Of a stretch of 64,000 nucleotides of DNA, positions 34,369-43,288 are shown piece by piece. The position numbers and the translations under genes are program-made. This stretch comes from Paenibacillus_E oryzisoli_A (GTDB taxonomy: Bacteria; Bacillota; Bacilli; Paenibacillales; NBRC-103111): contig NZ_JBCMUN010000005.1 in NCBI RefSeq assembly GCF_050467285.1, positions 310,001 through 374,000 on the forward strand, in the 5' to 3' direction. The notes under the pieces were generated by a model that searched no databases, was not told the DNA's origin, and saw only the letters and a program-made list of their open reading frames with translations. Position 1 is the stretch's first letter. Each line of letters starts with the position of its first letter.

Positions 34369-34922
34369 CAGATTTGCCCAGTCAACTTGTACAGCTGCCA
34401 GGCGTACACCGCCATAATCGTCTTCGCATCGGAGATGCGTCCCTCGCGCATATACTGCTGCGCTTCCTCCAGGGTAATGGCTTCGCACTCCAGAAACTCG
34501 TCCTCGTCCGGATTCGCGTCACCCTTCATCAGATCCTCCGCGATATACAGATGGATGATTTCATCCGCAAACCCCGGCGACGTATAAAAGGAACTAATCA
34601 GCCGAATGTTATCCGTCCGGTAGCCCGTCTCTTCCTCCAACTCGCGCAGCGCCGCCTTCAGCGGTTCTTCGCCGCTATCCAGTTTGCCCGCTGGAATTTC
34701 CACCTGGCTCTTCTCCAGCGGCTTGCGGTACTGCTCAACTACGATCATTTTGTCCCCGAGCAGCGGAATGACGGCTACGGCGCCAGGGTGCTTCACGATT
34801 TCCCGCGTGGCCGTCTCGCCGTTCGGCAGCTTGACCGTATCCACCTGCAAGGAAATGATGCGGCCTTCATAAATCGGCTTACTCGAAACCGTTACTTCCT
34901 CAAATTTTTTATGCTGTGTCAT
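34368..34922 (-). CDS. nudF: ADP-ribose pyrophosphatase, Nudix family
   Basis: Hydrolyses ADP-ribose to AMP and ribose 5-phosphate. Nudix box present near residues 95-117 (GEEPLKAALRELEEETGYR, with the REEEEG-like core RELEEETG). 184 aa from ATG 34922 behind AGGAG; upstream extension to 35018 overlaps the divergent mciZ gene and is rejected. Followed directly by the EndoQ-like gene and spoIIM. Confidence 0.92.
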   Translation of the reverse strand: MTQHKKFEEVTVSSKPIYEGRIISLQVDTVKLPNGETATREIVKHPGAVAVIPLLGDKMIVVEQYRKPLEKSQVEIPAGKLDSGEEPLKAALRELEEETGYRTDNIRLISSFYTSPGFADEIIHLYIAEDLMKGDANPDEDEFLECEAITLEEAQQYMREGRISDAKTIMAVYAWQLYKLTGQI

Positions 34923-35016
34923 ATCGCCACTCCTGATCTTCAAATTTTGGTCTAACTTGTCCACGTTCGGCATACCCATCATTATATCAAAAAATTTCCT
35001 GAAATGAGGGGCTCGC

Positions 35017-35211
35017 ATGAAAAGCTATGTCGGCGACGGTCAAATTCGAATTGTAGGCAAAGCATGGGAAGTCAAGCATCTCCTCCATAAAATGATGCGG
35101 CAAGCCGGCGAAGGCGCAACCGTCGCCGAGTATATCGGCGCTCTTCATCGCGGTTCTTCCGGCGGGCGATCCGGATCGGCTGGCCTGACGCTTCCGTTCC
35201 CAGGACGGTAA
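35017..35211 (+). CDS. mciZ: MciZ-like Z-ring inhibitor peptide
   Basis: 64-aa peptide, ATG behind GAGGGG. The segment IRIVGKAWEVKHLLHKMMRQAGEGATVAEYI resembles B. subtilis MciZ (40 aa, motif VVLVGKAWEIRAKLKEYGRTFQYVKDWI), which caps FtsZ filaments in the sporulating mother cell. It has a longer glycine/serine-rich tail (about 45-64). It is divergent from nudF, the same neighbourhood as B. subtilis mciZ. Homology is strong over about 25 residues only. Confidence 0.75.
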   Translation: MKSYVGDGQIRIVGKAWEVKHLLHKMMRQAGEGATVAEYIGALHRGSSGGRSGSAGLTLPFPGR

Positions 35212-35230
35212 CGGGTCACAAAATAAGCGT

Positions 35231-35270
35231 ACAAAAACAAGCGATGCCATCAAGGCCATCGCTTGTTTTA
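35231..35270. terminator. Bidirectional intrinsic terminator between mciZ-like gene and peptidase
   Basis: Ten-base arms ACAAGCGATG / CATCGCTTGT around a 10-base loop; T-rich tails on both sides (TTTATT on plus, TTTTTG on minus). The genes on either side converge. Confidence 0.85.
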
Positions 35271-35280
35271 TTATGTCCAT

Positions 35281-36411
35281 TTATACCTTTGCCGCTTCCT
35301 TCACCAGCGCCACGACAAGCTCCGCTGTTTTCACGAGGTCGGAGACCAGAATACGCTCCTTCGTCGTATGAATATCCTCGTAGCCGACAGCTAAATTCAC
35401 GGTCGGGATCCCCATCCCGTTGAAAATGTTCGCGTCACTGCCGCCGCCGGAATGGAACGTCCGGGACGTAAGGCCCAGCGTCTTCATCGCGCGGGACGTC
35501 AGCTGCACAACCGGCGTTTCGTCGTTATGCATGAAGGACGCATACACGATCTCCGCGTTGAACTCGCAAGTCGTGCCCGCATCCGCCGCCGCAGCTTCAC
35601 ACGCTTCCTTCATGGACGCGATTTGCGCCTCAAGCTTATGCTGCACGATGCTGCGCGCTTCCGCTTCCATCCGCACGCGGTCGCAGACGACGTTCAGCGG
35701 CCCCACGCCGGAGAAACTGCCAATGTTTGCCGTCGTCTCTTTATCGATGCGGCCGAGCGACATGCGCGAAACCGCTTTGCTCGCCACTTGGATCGCGGAA
35801 ATCCCGTCTTCCGGATTCACACCCGCATGAGCGGACTTCCCGTTGAAAATTATTTCAATTTCCGCACGGCCCGGCGCCGCGACGGCGATATCGCCGATCT
35901 TGCCGTTGGAATCAAGCGCAAAACCGAACTGCGCTTCCAGTAAGGCGCGCTCCATCGCACGCGCCCCCTTGAGGCCGCTCTCTTCGCCGACCGTAATGAC
36001 GAACTGAATGCGGCCGTGCGGAATGTTCTGCTCTTTCAACACTTTAATGCCTTCAAACATTGCGGCGATGCCTGCTTTATCATCAGATCCGAGAATCGTC
36101 GTGCCGTCGCTGCGTATGTAGCCGTCGTTGCCGATTTGCGGCTTAATGCCTTTGCCTGGCGCCACGGTGTCCATATGGGACGTAAAGAAAATCGTCGGAA
36201 TCGCAGCGTTCGCGTCCGTCGCTTCCAGGGTGCAGATCAGATTGCCTGCCCCGTGCCCGCTTCGGCCCATCGAATCGTCTTCGAACACATTCAACCCGAG
36301 TGCGCTGAATTTTTCTTTCAGCACTTTGCAGATTTCCGCCTCATATCGCGTTTCGCTGTCCACCTGAACAAGCGAAATAAACTCTTCCACTAACCGCTCT
36401 TGCTTAATCAT
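35281..36411 (-). CDS. M20-family peptidase, PepT-like (YqjE group)
   Basis: Zinc-dependent aminopeptidase/tripeptidase-like enzyme. Metal-binding motifs: FFTSHMDTVAPG (about 75-86), GSDDKAGIAAM (about 110-120, bridging Asp), VGEESGLKGA (catalytic Glu) and the C-terminal HSGGGSDANIFNGMG. Lid/dimerisation domain in the middle (about 180-295). 376 aa from ATG 36411 behind GGAGGAAA. Substrate not known; the family includes peptidase T-like proteins. Confidence 0.88.
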   Translation of the reverse strand: MIKQERLVEEFISLVQVDSETRYEAEICKVLKEKFSALGLNVFEDDSMGRSGHGAGNLICTLEATDANAAIPTIFFTSHMDTVAPGKGIKPQIGNDGYIRSDGTTILGSDDKAGIAAMFEGIKVLKEQNIPHGRIQFVITVGEESGLKGARAMERALLEAQFGFALDSNGKIGDIAVAAPGRAEIEIIFNGKSAHAGVNPEDGISAIQVASKAVSRMSLGRIDKETTANIGSFSGVGPLNVVCDRVRMEAEARSIVQHKLEAQIASMKEACEAAAADAGTTCEFNAEIVYASFMHNDETPVVQLTSRAMKTLGLTSRTFHSGGGSDANIFNGMGIPTVNLAVGYEDIHTTKERILVSDLVKTAELVVALVKEAAKV

Positions 36412-36481
36412 AGCTTTCCTCCGATACTCACTTTGGGTTACAATAATAGCGTACAAGCCTTCTTGAAAAGGAGTGAAACTC

Positions 36482-36586
36482 TTGCTGCAAAATAAAAAGA
36501 TATTCAAAGTCGTTATCTTCATTATGCTCATTGTCATGCTATTATCCAGCGTATTATTTACCGCAGGGCTGTTTCTTGATTCGTAA
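36482..36586 (+). CDS. Prli42-like single-pass mini-protein
   Basis: 34-aa peptide with TTG start at 36482 behind AAAGGAG (8-base spacing). Reads MLQNKKIFKVV then a membrane helix IFIMLIVMLLSSVLFTAGLF and DS. The basic N-terminus plus single helix strongly resembles Prli42, which anchors the stressosome to the membrane in Listeria and relatives. Divergent from the peptidase gene and convergent with bkdB. Below the usual size threshold for gene calling. Confidence 0.7.
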   Translation: MLQNKKIFKVVIFIMLIVMLLSSVLFTAGLFLDS

Positions 36587-36588
36587 CC

Positions 36589-37959
36589 CTAATAAATTTT
36601 CGTATCGGCGTTGTAGCTTTCGAGGTTTTCTTTGACGCGCTGCAAGAAGCGGCCGCAGATAACCCCGTCCAGAATCCGGTGATCCAGGGACAAGCACAAG
36701 TTCACCATGGAACGCACTGCGATCATATCGTTAATCACGACAGGCTTCTTCACAATCGATTCAAAGGTCACAATCGCCGCTTGCGGATAGTTGATGATCG
36801 GGTACGACAGAATCGAACCGAAGGAGCCTGTATTGTTGACCGTAAACGTACCGCCAACCATGTCGCTCAGCGCAAGTTTCCCCGCCCGCGTCTTCTTCGT
36901 CAGCTCATCGATTTCCCGCGCAAGGCCCGCGATATTTTTCTGATCCGCTTTCTTGATGACCGGCGTCATGACGGAATCTTCCGTACCGACGGAAAGCGAG
37001 ATGTTGATGTCGCGCTTCACGATAATTTTATCGACCGCCCATACCGAGTTGATGATCGGATAGTCTTTGATCGCATTCACGACCGCCTTTAGCATAAAAG
37101 CCAGATAAGTCAAATTAATGCCCTCGCGGCGCATAAATTCGTCCTTCACTTTGTTCCGCAGCACGACCAGATTGGTTACGTCCACTTCGATCATCGTCCA
37201 AGCGTGCGGAATTTCCGTCACGCTCTGGCGCATGCGCGTGGCGATGGCGTTGCGGATCGGCGTCACGTCGATCAGATGCTCGTTGCGCGTATCGGACGCG
37301 AGATCCTCCGCTTCGATCAGCGGCGTCTGTGGGTTCGCCGACAGGTGAATGCCCGTGCTGCGCACCGGCAAATTCACCGGCTGCTCGGCGCCGATCGCGC
37401 CGGACGGGATCGCCGCAGCAGCCGGCTTCGCAACCGGCGCAGGCGTGTTGACCGGCGCCTGCGGAACCGCCGCTTTCACCGCGTTCGCTCCGCCTGTGGC
37501 GACGAACTGCTCAATATCCTTGCGGGTAATCCGCCCGCCAAGACCTGTACCGGCAACGCGCGCCAAGTCGACGCCGTTCTCCTGCGCCAGCCGCTGCACG
37601 GCCGGCGAGTAGCGGCCGCGCATGCTTTGGTCGCCTTCGAGCTCCACTGCAGACGCAGGGGCTGCAGGCTCCGCTGAAGGCGCTGCTGCGTCGCCGGCCG
37701 AGCTGCCCGGCTCCTCGATCACGCAGATCGCTTCGCCGACCGCGGCCGTTTCACCGTCGCCGACGATAATTTTCACGAGCGTGCCTTCGATGGGCGAAGG
37801 CATCTCCGTATTTACTTTTTCCGTAAATAGCTCACACAGAACGTCATATTGCTCCACATAATCGCCGGGCTTCTTCAGCCACTTGCCGATCGTAGCCGAA
37901 ACGAGGCTTTCCGCCAAATGCGGAACCGTCACCTCGGTGAGGCGGCTGGTTTGGGTCAT
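36589..37959 (-). CDS. bkdB: Branched-chain 2-oxoacid dehydrogenase E2 (dihydrolipoyl acyltransferase)
   Basis: Acyltransferase core of the branched-chain 2-oxoacid dehydrogenase complex. Lipoyl domain at about 1-85 (the lipoyl lysine in LFTEKVNTEMPSP), an Ala/Pro-rich linker (about 85-115), peripheral subunit-binding domain (YSPAVQRLAQENGVDLARVAGTGLGGRITRKDI), second linker and catalytic domain to the end with LSLDHRILDG (active His, Asp). 456 aa. Downstream gene of the bkd operon. Substrate class inferred from operon order and E1. Confidence 0.93.
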   Translation of the reverse strand: MTQTSRLTEVTVPHLAESLVSATIGKWLKKPGDYVEQYDVLCELFTEKVNTEMPSPIEGTLVKIIVGDGETAAVGEAICVIEEPGSSAGDAAAPSAEPAAPASAVELEGDQSMRGRYSPAVQRLAQENGVDLARVAGTGLGGRITRKDIEQFVATGGANAVKAAVPQAPVNTPAPVAKPAAAAIPSGAIGAEQPVNLPVRSTGIHLSANPQTPLIEAEDLASDTRNEHLIDVTPIRNAIATRMRQSVTEIPHAWTMIEVDVTNLVVLRNKVKDEFMRREGINLTYLAFMLKAVVNAIKDYPIINSVWAVDKIIVKRDINISLSVGTEDSVMTPVIKKADQKNIAGLAREIDELTKKTRAGKLALSDMVGGTFTVNNTGSFGSILSYPIINYPQAAIVTFESIVKKPVVINDMIAVRSMVNLCLSLDHRILDGVICGRFLQRVKENLESYNADTKIY

Positions 37960-38010
37960 GTCAGGGTCCTCCTAATATCGAAAAATGAATCGTCTTCGCG
38001 CTCATTCGCT

Positions 38011-38991
38011 CTAGAACAAAGCAAGCTGACGCATCGCTTCCTTCACTTTGTCCGTGTTGAGAAGGAAGAACTTCTCCATCGGCGGGTTGCTGCCTACCGC
38101 AGGCACGTCAGGTCCGCAAAGCCGCGCAATCGGCGCATCGAGTTCAAACAGCAGCTCTTCCGCAATGATAGCGGACACTTCCGCGCCTACGCCGCCGGTT
38201 TTGTTGTCTTCATGCGTGACGAGCACTTTGCCTGTTTTACGAACAGCTTCGAGAATCGCTTCTTTGTCCAGCGGTTGAATGGTGCGCAAGTCGAGTACAT
38301 GTGCGGAAATGCCCTCTTTGGCCAACTCTTCGGCCGCTTGCAGCGCAAAATTAACGATCATCCCATACGTGATCACGGTGATGTCCGTTCCCTCACGCTT
38401 CACGTCAGCTTTGCCGATCGGCACGATGTAATCCTCATCCGGCACTTCGCCAGAAACGCCGAGATAAGCTTTTTTATGCTCAAAATAAAGCACCGGATCC
38501 GCATCGCGAATCGCCGCTTTCATCAGCCCCTTCGCGTCGTACGGGTTGGAAGGCGCTACGATTTTGAGGCCCGGTGTTCCGAAGAACACTGATTCCGGAC
38601 ACTGCGAGTGGTACAGCGCGCCGCCGCCTGTCGCCCCATAAGGCGCACGGATGACGATCGGACAGTGCCAATCGTTATTGGAGCGATAGCGGATTTTGGC
38701 CGCTTCGCTGAGGATTTGGTTCGTTGCCGGAAAAATAAAGTCTGCAAATTGAATCTCGGCAATCGGCTTCATACCGTACATCGCCGAACCGATGGCGACG
38801 CCGACGATCGCGGATTCCGCAAGCGGCGTATCCATCACGCGCTCTTCGCCGTACAGATCGCGAAGCCCTTTCGTCGTGTTCAGCACGCCGCCTTTGCCAA
38901 CGTCCTCTCCAAGCACAAATACGTTGTCGTCCTGACCCATTTCCTCCTGCATCGCGGAGCGAATGGCTTCGATATAGGTGATAACCGCCAT
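38011..38991 (-). CDS. bkdAB: Branched-chain 2-oxoacid dehydrogenase E1 beta
   Basis: Forms the alpha2beta2 thiamine-diphosphate decarboxylase with BkdAA. 326 aa. Typical: MQEEMGQDDNVFVLGEDVGKGGVLNTTKGL at the N-terminus, PLAESAIVGVAIG, and the C-terminal transketolase domain with DLRTIQPLDKEAI and VTHEDNKTGGVGAEVSA. Overlaps the bkdAA stop (TAATG). Good match to BkdAB type rather than PdhB. Confidence 0.94.
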   Translation of the reverse strand: MAVITYIEAIRSAMQEEMGQDDNVFVLGEDVGKGGVLNTTKGLRDLYGEERVMDTPLAESAIVGVAIGSAMYGMKPIAEIQFADFIFPATNQILSEAAKIRYRSNNDWHCPIVIRAPYGATGGGALYHSQCPESVFFGTPGLKIVAPSNPYDAKGLMKAAIRDADPVLYFEHKKAYLGVSGEVPDEDYIVPIGKADVKREGTDITVITYGMIVNFALQAAEELAKEGISAHVLDLRTIQPLDKEAILEAVRKTGKVLVTHEDNKTGGVGAEVSAIIAEELLFELDAPIARLCGPDVPAVGSNPPMEKFFLLNTDKVKEAMRQLALF

Positions 38992-40001
38992 TAGTTGTTC
39001 TCCCCTTCCGCGTATACATGAAGCAGCGTGTCTTCCGGCTTCGGATATGGCGCCTGATCGGCATACTTCGTCGCTTCATTGATGAGCAGTTTTTGCTGGG
39101 CATCAAGCTCGGCTTCCTGCTTTTCGCTCCACAAGTCGCAAGCGATCAAATACTCTTTAAACTTCTGAACGCCGTCTTTCTTACGGTTTTCTTCGACTTC
39201 TTCCTTCGTTCTATACAGCATATCGTCATCCGACGTAGAATGCGGGTTAATGCGATAGCACATCATTTCAATCAAAGTCGGGCCTTCGCCGCGCAGTGCT
39301 CTCTCCCGCGCTTCTTTGGTCACGCGGTACATTTCCAGAGCGTCGGTGCCGTCGACTTGTATGCCAGGAAAACCGTAGCCTAGCGCACGGTCCGCGATTT
39401 TGCCCGCCACCTGCTTGTGAATCGGTACGGAAATCGCGTATTGGTTATTTTCACACACGAAAATAACAGGAAGCTTATGCACGCCCGCAAAGTTGCAGCC
39501 TTCATGGAAGTCCCCTTGATTGCTGGAGCCTTCACCGAATGTAGCCAGCGTCACGAAGTCCTGCTTTTTCATTTTCGCGGCAAGCGCGATGCCTGCAGCA
39601 TGCGGAACCTGCGTCGTCACGGGGGAAGAGCCGGTTACGATATGATTTTTGCGATCGCTGAAATGACCGGCCATTTGGCGACCGCCGCTATTGACGTCCT
39701 CGGCTTTGCAGAAAATGGACAGCATCAAATCGCGAAGTGACATGCCAACCGCCAGAACAAACGCATAGTCCCGGTAATACGGCAGAAAATAATCTTTATT
39801 CGGCTGCATCGCAAACGCCATGCCGACTTGTCCGGCAAACTGGCCCGCGCCGGAGACGTGAAACGGAATTTTTCCTGAGCGCTGCAGCATCATCGCACGC
39901 TCGTCATATTTGTTTGCAAGGCACATCACCGCATACATTTTCACGGCATCGTCATCCGATAAACCCAAGCTTCTATGCTTATAAAGTTGACCAATGGACA
40001 T
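38991..40001 (-). CDS. bkdAA: Branched-chain 2-oxoacid dehydrogenase E1 alpha
   Basis: Thiamine diphosphate binding subunit. The TPP motif GEGSSNQGDFHEGCNFAGVHKLPVIFVCENN is at about residues 158-188, typical of branched-chain rather than pyruvate E1. The phosphorylation-loop-type segment YRINPHSTSDDD is near 250. 336 aa. Start ATG behind AGGAGG. A separate promoter may lie between lpdV and this gene. Confidence 0.94.
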   Translation of the reverse strand: MSIGQLYKHRSLGLSDDDAVKMYAVMCLANKYDERAMMLQRSGKIPFHVSGAGQFAGQVGMAFAMQPNKDYFLPYYRDYAFVLAVGMSLRDLMLSIFCKAEDVNSGGRQMAGHFSDRKNHIVTGSSPVTTQVPHAAGIALAAKMKKQDFVTLATFGEGSSNQGDFHEGCNFAGVHKLPVIFVCENNQYAISVPIHKQVAGKIADRALGYGFPGIQVDGTDALEMYRVTKEARERALRGEGPTLIEMMCYRINPHSTSDDDMLYRTKEEVEENRKKDGVQKFKEYLIACDLWSEKQEAELDAQQKLLINEATKYADQAPYPKPEDTLLHVYAEGENN

Positions 40002-40079
40002 GGAGGCTGCCTCCTTCTCAATATTAGAATGTCTGGGATAAATTTATTACCTGGTCCTAGTACTTGACTCTATAAGCAT

Positions 40080-40108
40080 ATTATAAACGGAAACGATTAT
40101 GATTACAA
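40080..40108 (-). promoter_or_regulatory. Possible sigma-A-type promoter of bkdAA
   Basis: Minus strand TTGTAA, 17 bases, TATAAT in the 110-base gap between lpdV and bkdAA. -10 is perfect, -35 matches 4 of 6. Would allow E1-E2 expression separate from E3. Confidence 0.5.
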
Positions 40109-40111
40109 TTT

Positions 40112-41536
40112 TTATCCGTTTATGGATATGCCGTCGACGGCCAGCATCGCTTCCCCGAGCGCTTCTGATAGCGTTGGGTGCGGATGAATCGTCTGTCCAA
40201 CTTCCCAAGGCGTTGCGTTCAACAATTGAGCAAGAGCCGCTTCGGTGATGCTGTTCGTCACTTGCGGTCCGATCATATGAACGCCCAGAATATCGTTCGT
40301 CTGCTGGTCTGCCACCACTTTGACAAAACCGTCCGAGTCCCCATATACGAGAGCCTTCCCTATCCCTTTGAAGCTGAATCTGCCTATTTTTACTTGATAG
40401 CCCTTCTCTTCGGCTTGCTTCTGCGTGTACCCGACGCTTGCAATCTCAGGCCGCGTGTAGGTACACTTGGCAACGAGGTGGGCATGCAGCTCGTGCGGCG
40501 TTTCTCCAGCGATATGCTCGGCAGCAGCGATGCCCTCATGTCCGGCCATATGCGCCAGCATGAGGCCGCCGATGACATCTCCCACCGCGTAAATATGGGA
40601 TTCGCTCGTTTGCATGAAGCGGTTGACGCGAATGATGCCTTTGTCAACAACGACATCGGTGTTCTCCAGCCCCAAGCCTTCCACGTTCGCGATGCGGCCC
40701 ACGGAGACAAGCACTCTCTCGGCTTCCAACGCTTGCACCTCACCATTTTTCTCCACATTCAATTTGACGCCGGTCTCGCCTACTTCCACTTCATTTGCCA
40801 GCACTTTGGCTCCAGTAACAATCTCAATGCCGCGTTTCTTGAACAGCCGCTCCAGTTCCTTCGACACATCCCCGTCCTCTTGCGCCACAAGATGCTTGTC
40901 CAGCTCGACGATCGTCACTTTTACGCCAAAATCGTTCAGCATCGACGCCCACTCCACGCCGATCACACCGCCGCCGACAATAATAATCGACGCCGGCAGA
41001 TTTTCCATGCGCAGCGCATCCTCGCTCGTCATAATCATCTGTCCATCCGCTTCCAGCCCTGGAAGGCTGCGCGGTCTGGAACCCGTTGCGATAATCAGAT
41101 TGCTATTCAGCAGCATTTCGATTTCGCCGTCTTCCCGCTCCACGGAAACCGCTCCGCTGCGCGGGGAGAAAATCGAAGGTCCAATAATGCGGCCCTGCCC
41201 GTGATGTACCGTAATTTTATTTTTCTTCATCAAAAATTGCAGCCCTTGGTGGAGCTGATCCACGATCCGCTGCTTACGGCTCTGCACGAGGTCAAATTTC
41301 AAAGAGACGTTCTCCGCGGCAATGCCGTACTCTTCGCTTTTATTCATAGAAGCGAACATCTCTGCGCTGCGCAGCAGCGCTTTGCTCGGAATGCATCCTT
41401 GATGCAGGCAAGTGCCGCCCATTTTTTCTTTTTCCACTATCGCTACGTTCTTCCCAAGCTGCGCCGCCCGGATGGCCGCTGTATATCCGCCGATTCCGCC
41501 GCCAAGCACGACAACGTCATATTTATATTCACTCAT
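40112..41536 (-). CDS. lpdV: Dihydrolipoamide dehydrogenase (E3)
   Basis: FAD/NAD flavoenzyme that reoxidises the lipoyl groups of E2. FAD-binding VVVLGGGIGGYTAAIRAAQLG at the N-terminus, redox disulphide GGTCLHQGCIPSKA (C43 and C48 region), NAD fold IIIVGGGVIGVEWASML, and C-terminal HPHPTLSEALGEA with the catalytic His-Glu. 474 aa. First bkd gene here; in B. subtilis lpdV follows ptb-bcd-buk, which are not found upstream within this window. Confidence 0.94.
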   Translation of the reverse strand: MSEYKYDVVVLGGGIGGYTAAIRAAQLGKNVAIVEKEKMGGTCLHQGCIPSKALLRSAEMFASMNKSEEYGIAAENVSLKFDLVQSRKQRIVDQLHQGLQFLMKKNKITVHHGQGRIIGPSIFSPRSGAVSVEREDGEIEMLLNSNLIIATGSRPRSLPGLEADGQMIMTSEDALRMENLPASIIIVGGGVIGVEWASMLNDFGVKVTIVELDKHLVAQEDGDVSKELERLFKKRGIEIVTGAKVLANEVEVGETGVKLNVEKNGEVQALEAERVLVSVGRIANVEGLGLENTDVVVDKGIIRVNRFMQTSESHIYAVGDVIGGLMLAHMAGHEGIAAAEHIAGETPHELHAHLVAKCTYTRPEIASVGYTQKQAEEKGYQVKIGRFSFKGIGKALVYGDSDGFVKVVADQQTNDILGVHMIGPQVTNSITEAALAQLLNATPWEVGQTIHPHPTLSEALGEAMLAVDGISING

Positions 41537-41718
41537 GGTATGTAAGCCTCCTGTCCGTCTTTTTACAACTTATTCACATATGTACATCTCTATTATATTA
41601 CCCTTTTTTAGTTTCGAAGTCATAGTCTTATTTGTGAACCTCTTGTTTACGAAATAGACAGTGCCGCGGTTTCAAGGTATGATAAGAACAGACTATTTCC
41701 GCGAGGTTAGGAGCAGCT

Positions 41719-41976
41719 ATGAAAGCACCTTTTTACCGCTTTATTGCCATCATGATGCTAGTTATTCCAGGATTAACCGCGACCTATGGATTCCTTACGA
41801 TGAAAGACGCCTTCTTCGCGCAGTTCGGTCCGGACAACCATATGCTTTGGGGCAAATTTATCGTTGGACTCATCCTTTTTCTGCTCGGCGTCGCTTTCAT
41901 CGGGGGTTGGACGTTCTTCCGGGACCGCAAACGCAATTATGTGGCACCGCGTTTCAAAGGCAAACGCAAAAAATAG
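41719..41976 (+). CDS. yqzF: DUF2627 family membrane protein (YqzF-like)
   Basis: 85-aa protein with two helices (FIAIMMLVIPGLTATYGFL and FIVGLILFLLGVAFIGGWTFF) and a basic C-terminal tail (RDRKRNYVAPRFKGKRKK). Family pattern and position next to the bkd genes fit B. subtilis YqzF. Plus strand, divergent from lpdV. Function unknown. Confidence 0.82.
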   Translation: MKAPFYRFIAIMMLVIPGLTATYGFLTMKDAFFAQFGPDNHMLWGKFIVGLILFLLGVAFIGGWTFFRDRKRNYVAPRFKGKRKK

Positions 41977-42006
41977 ACCAGGACCTCTGTCCCGGTCTAT
42001 TTTTTT
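41968..42006. terminator. Bidirectional terminator after yqzF-like gene
   Basis: AATAGACC / GGTCTATT arms with an inner GGAC/GTCC pairing; runs of T on both strands (TTTTTTT on plus, TTTTTTG on minus). Serves the converging yqzF-like and steA-like genes. Confidence 0.85.
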
Positions 42007-43159
42007 ACCCGCCGAACCCAATCCGCCAGACGGCGTGGGCCGCACGATTCACAATCCAGTGCAGTTGAAGCATCGCGAAGCCGATAAAAAGGCCGCTCAC
42101 CAGCGCCGTCGTCAATGCTTCCTTTGTCCACCGACTGCCGCCCGGCAACGGCACGCTGCGCACATCGATCAGCCGCGCGCCGATTTGCAGCCGCACGAGC
42201 AGAGCGCTGCCCATGTCTTCACTGCCCTGCTGTACCCAATCGGCAAGATCAAGCGGCAGGCCTGCCGTGATCAGGCTTGCCGCCCGGTGATGGTACGCGA
42301 GCAGCAGCGCCGCATCGCTTGTACTCGCTGCGCACGGCAGCTTATGAACGCGTCCCGCTCGGGCAAGCTCGCCAGCTTGAGCCGTATCCCCGTGTTCGTC
42401 TATATGCACAACGATCTCAGCTCCGCTGGTCAGCAGGCCGGTCGTAAGCTGCGCAGCTGCAGCCACGATGACATCCGGCACGATGCCCTCCCGAAGCATC
42501 TGATCTGCGCCTTGGCCGATGCCGATCACAACCGGCTGATGCTCAGCGATCAATCGCTTTATGCTGCGCAGGATACGAACGCGCTCTTGCCCTTCTTCTA
42601 CGAGCCCCGCTACGAGGAGGACCGGCTTGTCCGCCATCTCCGTTTGCAAAAGCAACTGCGGGAACGGCTGCACCACGGCAGCCTTCTCCAGCGAAGCGCG
42701 GGCCAACGTTCGGTCGATGAACGTTTCCCACCGTTGCGCAAGCGGCTCGTTCATTTGCTGCTGCGCCTGCAGCCAATCCGTTTGGGTAAACGCTTTGCAG
42801 GGAAGCGTCTGCTCGCCTACGAGCATCAAGTCCGGATATATGCTCAGCTCCTCTTGCGAAGCAAGCAACGTATAGTTGGCAGCATCGGTTTCCCAAATCG
42901 GGATGCCATGCTGAAGTAGCACAAGCGGACCTTGCGTAGGTCGTTCGCCGCTCATGAGCATGCCGCAGTGAACCACAGCAAGCACGTTTCTTTTTACCCA
43001 TTCAAGCGCCAACGCTTCTTCCAGATCCCCGCCCTCCAGGACGACGATCGCGTTTGTCAGCGGAAGATCAGACGCTTCAAGCTTCGTTCTTTCTCTCACA
43101 GCGCCTCTCACAACCTGCACAGGTTTCATCGCAAACCAAGACAATGCAGACCAATTCAT
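42005..43159 (-). CDS. SteA-like cytokinetic-ring protein with thiamine-pyrophosphokinase-like domain
   Basis: 384 aa; probable cytoplasmic protein anchored by a single C-terminal membrane helix (ALTTALVSGLFIGFAMLQL). The centre carries IGIGQGADQMLREGIVPDVIV, which resembles the DGGAD segment of thiamine pyrophosphokinase-like domains, and the C-terminal part ADWVQQGSEDMGSALLVRLQIGARLIDVRSV matches the SteA pattern. SteA interacts with division proteins in Corynebacterium. Start at 43159 has AAGGGGAG at a rather long 14 bases; a longer frame starts at 43210. Homology is moderate. Confidence 0.6.
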   Translation of the reverse strand: MNWSALSWFAMKPVQVVRGAVRERTKLEASDLPLTNAIVVLEGGDLEEALALEWVKRNVLAVVHCGMLMSGERPTQGPLVLLQHGIPIWETDAANYTLLASQEELSIYPDLMLVGEQTLPCKAFTQTDWLQAQQQMNEPLAQRWETFIDRTLARASLEKAAVVQPFPQLLLQTEMADKPVLLVAGLVEEGQERVRILRSIKRLIAEHQPVVIGIGQGADQMLREGIVPDVIVAAAAQLTTGLLTSGAEIVVHIDEHGDTAQAGELARAGRVHKLPCAASTSDAALLLAYHHRAASLITAGLPLDLADWVQQGSEDMGSALLVRLQIGARLIDVRSVPLPGGSRWTKEALTTALVSGLFIGFAMLQLHWIVNRAAHAVWRIGFGG

Positions 43160-43288
43160 GTGGCAATACTCGACTCCCCTTCTGTTCGCTAGTCTACCTA
43201 ATTTACCCAAGCACCAAATTTGTATGTATAAATTCGGGTCAGGATGGCAAGATTTGGTTTATACTTGCAGAGAGGAGTGAAAACTACG

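Noticed and set aside
40178..41545. Long plus-strand frame opposite lpdV
   Set aside because: Antisense shadow of lpdV with no family match.
41545..41718. sigma-54 promoter for lpdV/bkd
   Set aside because: A GGCAC occurs but no TTGC at the right distance; no clear -12/-24 pair.
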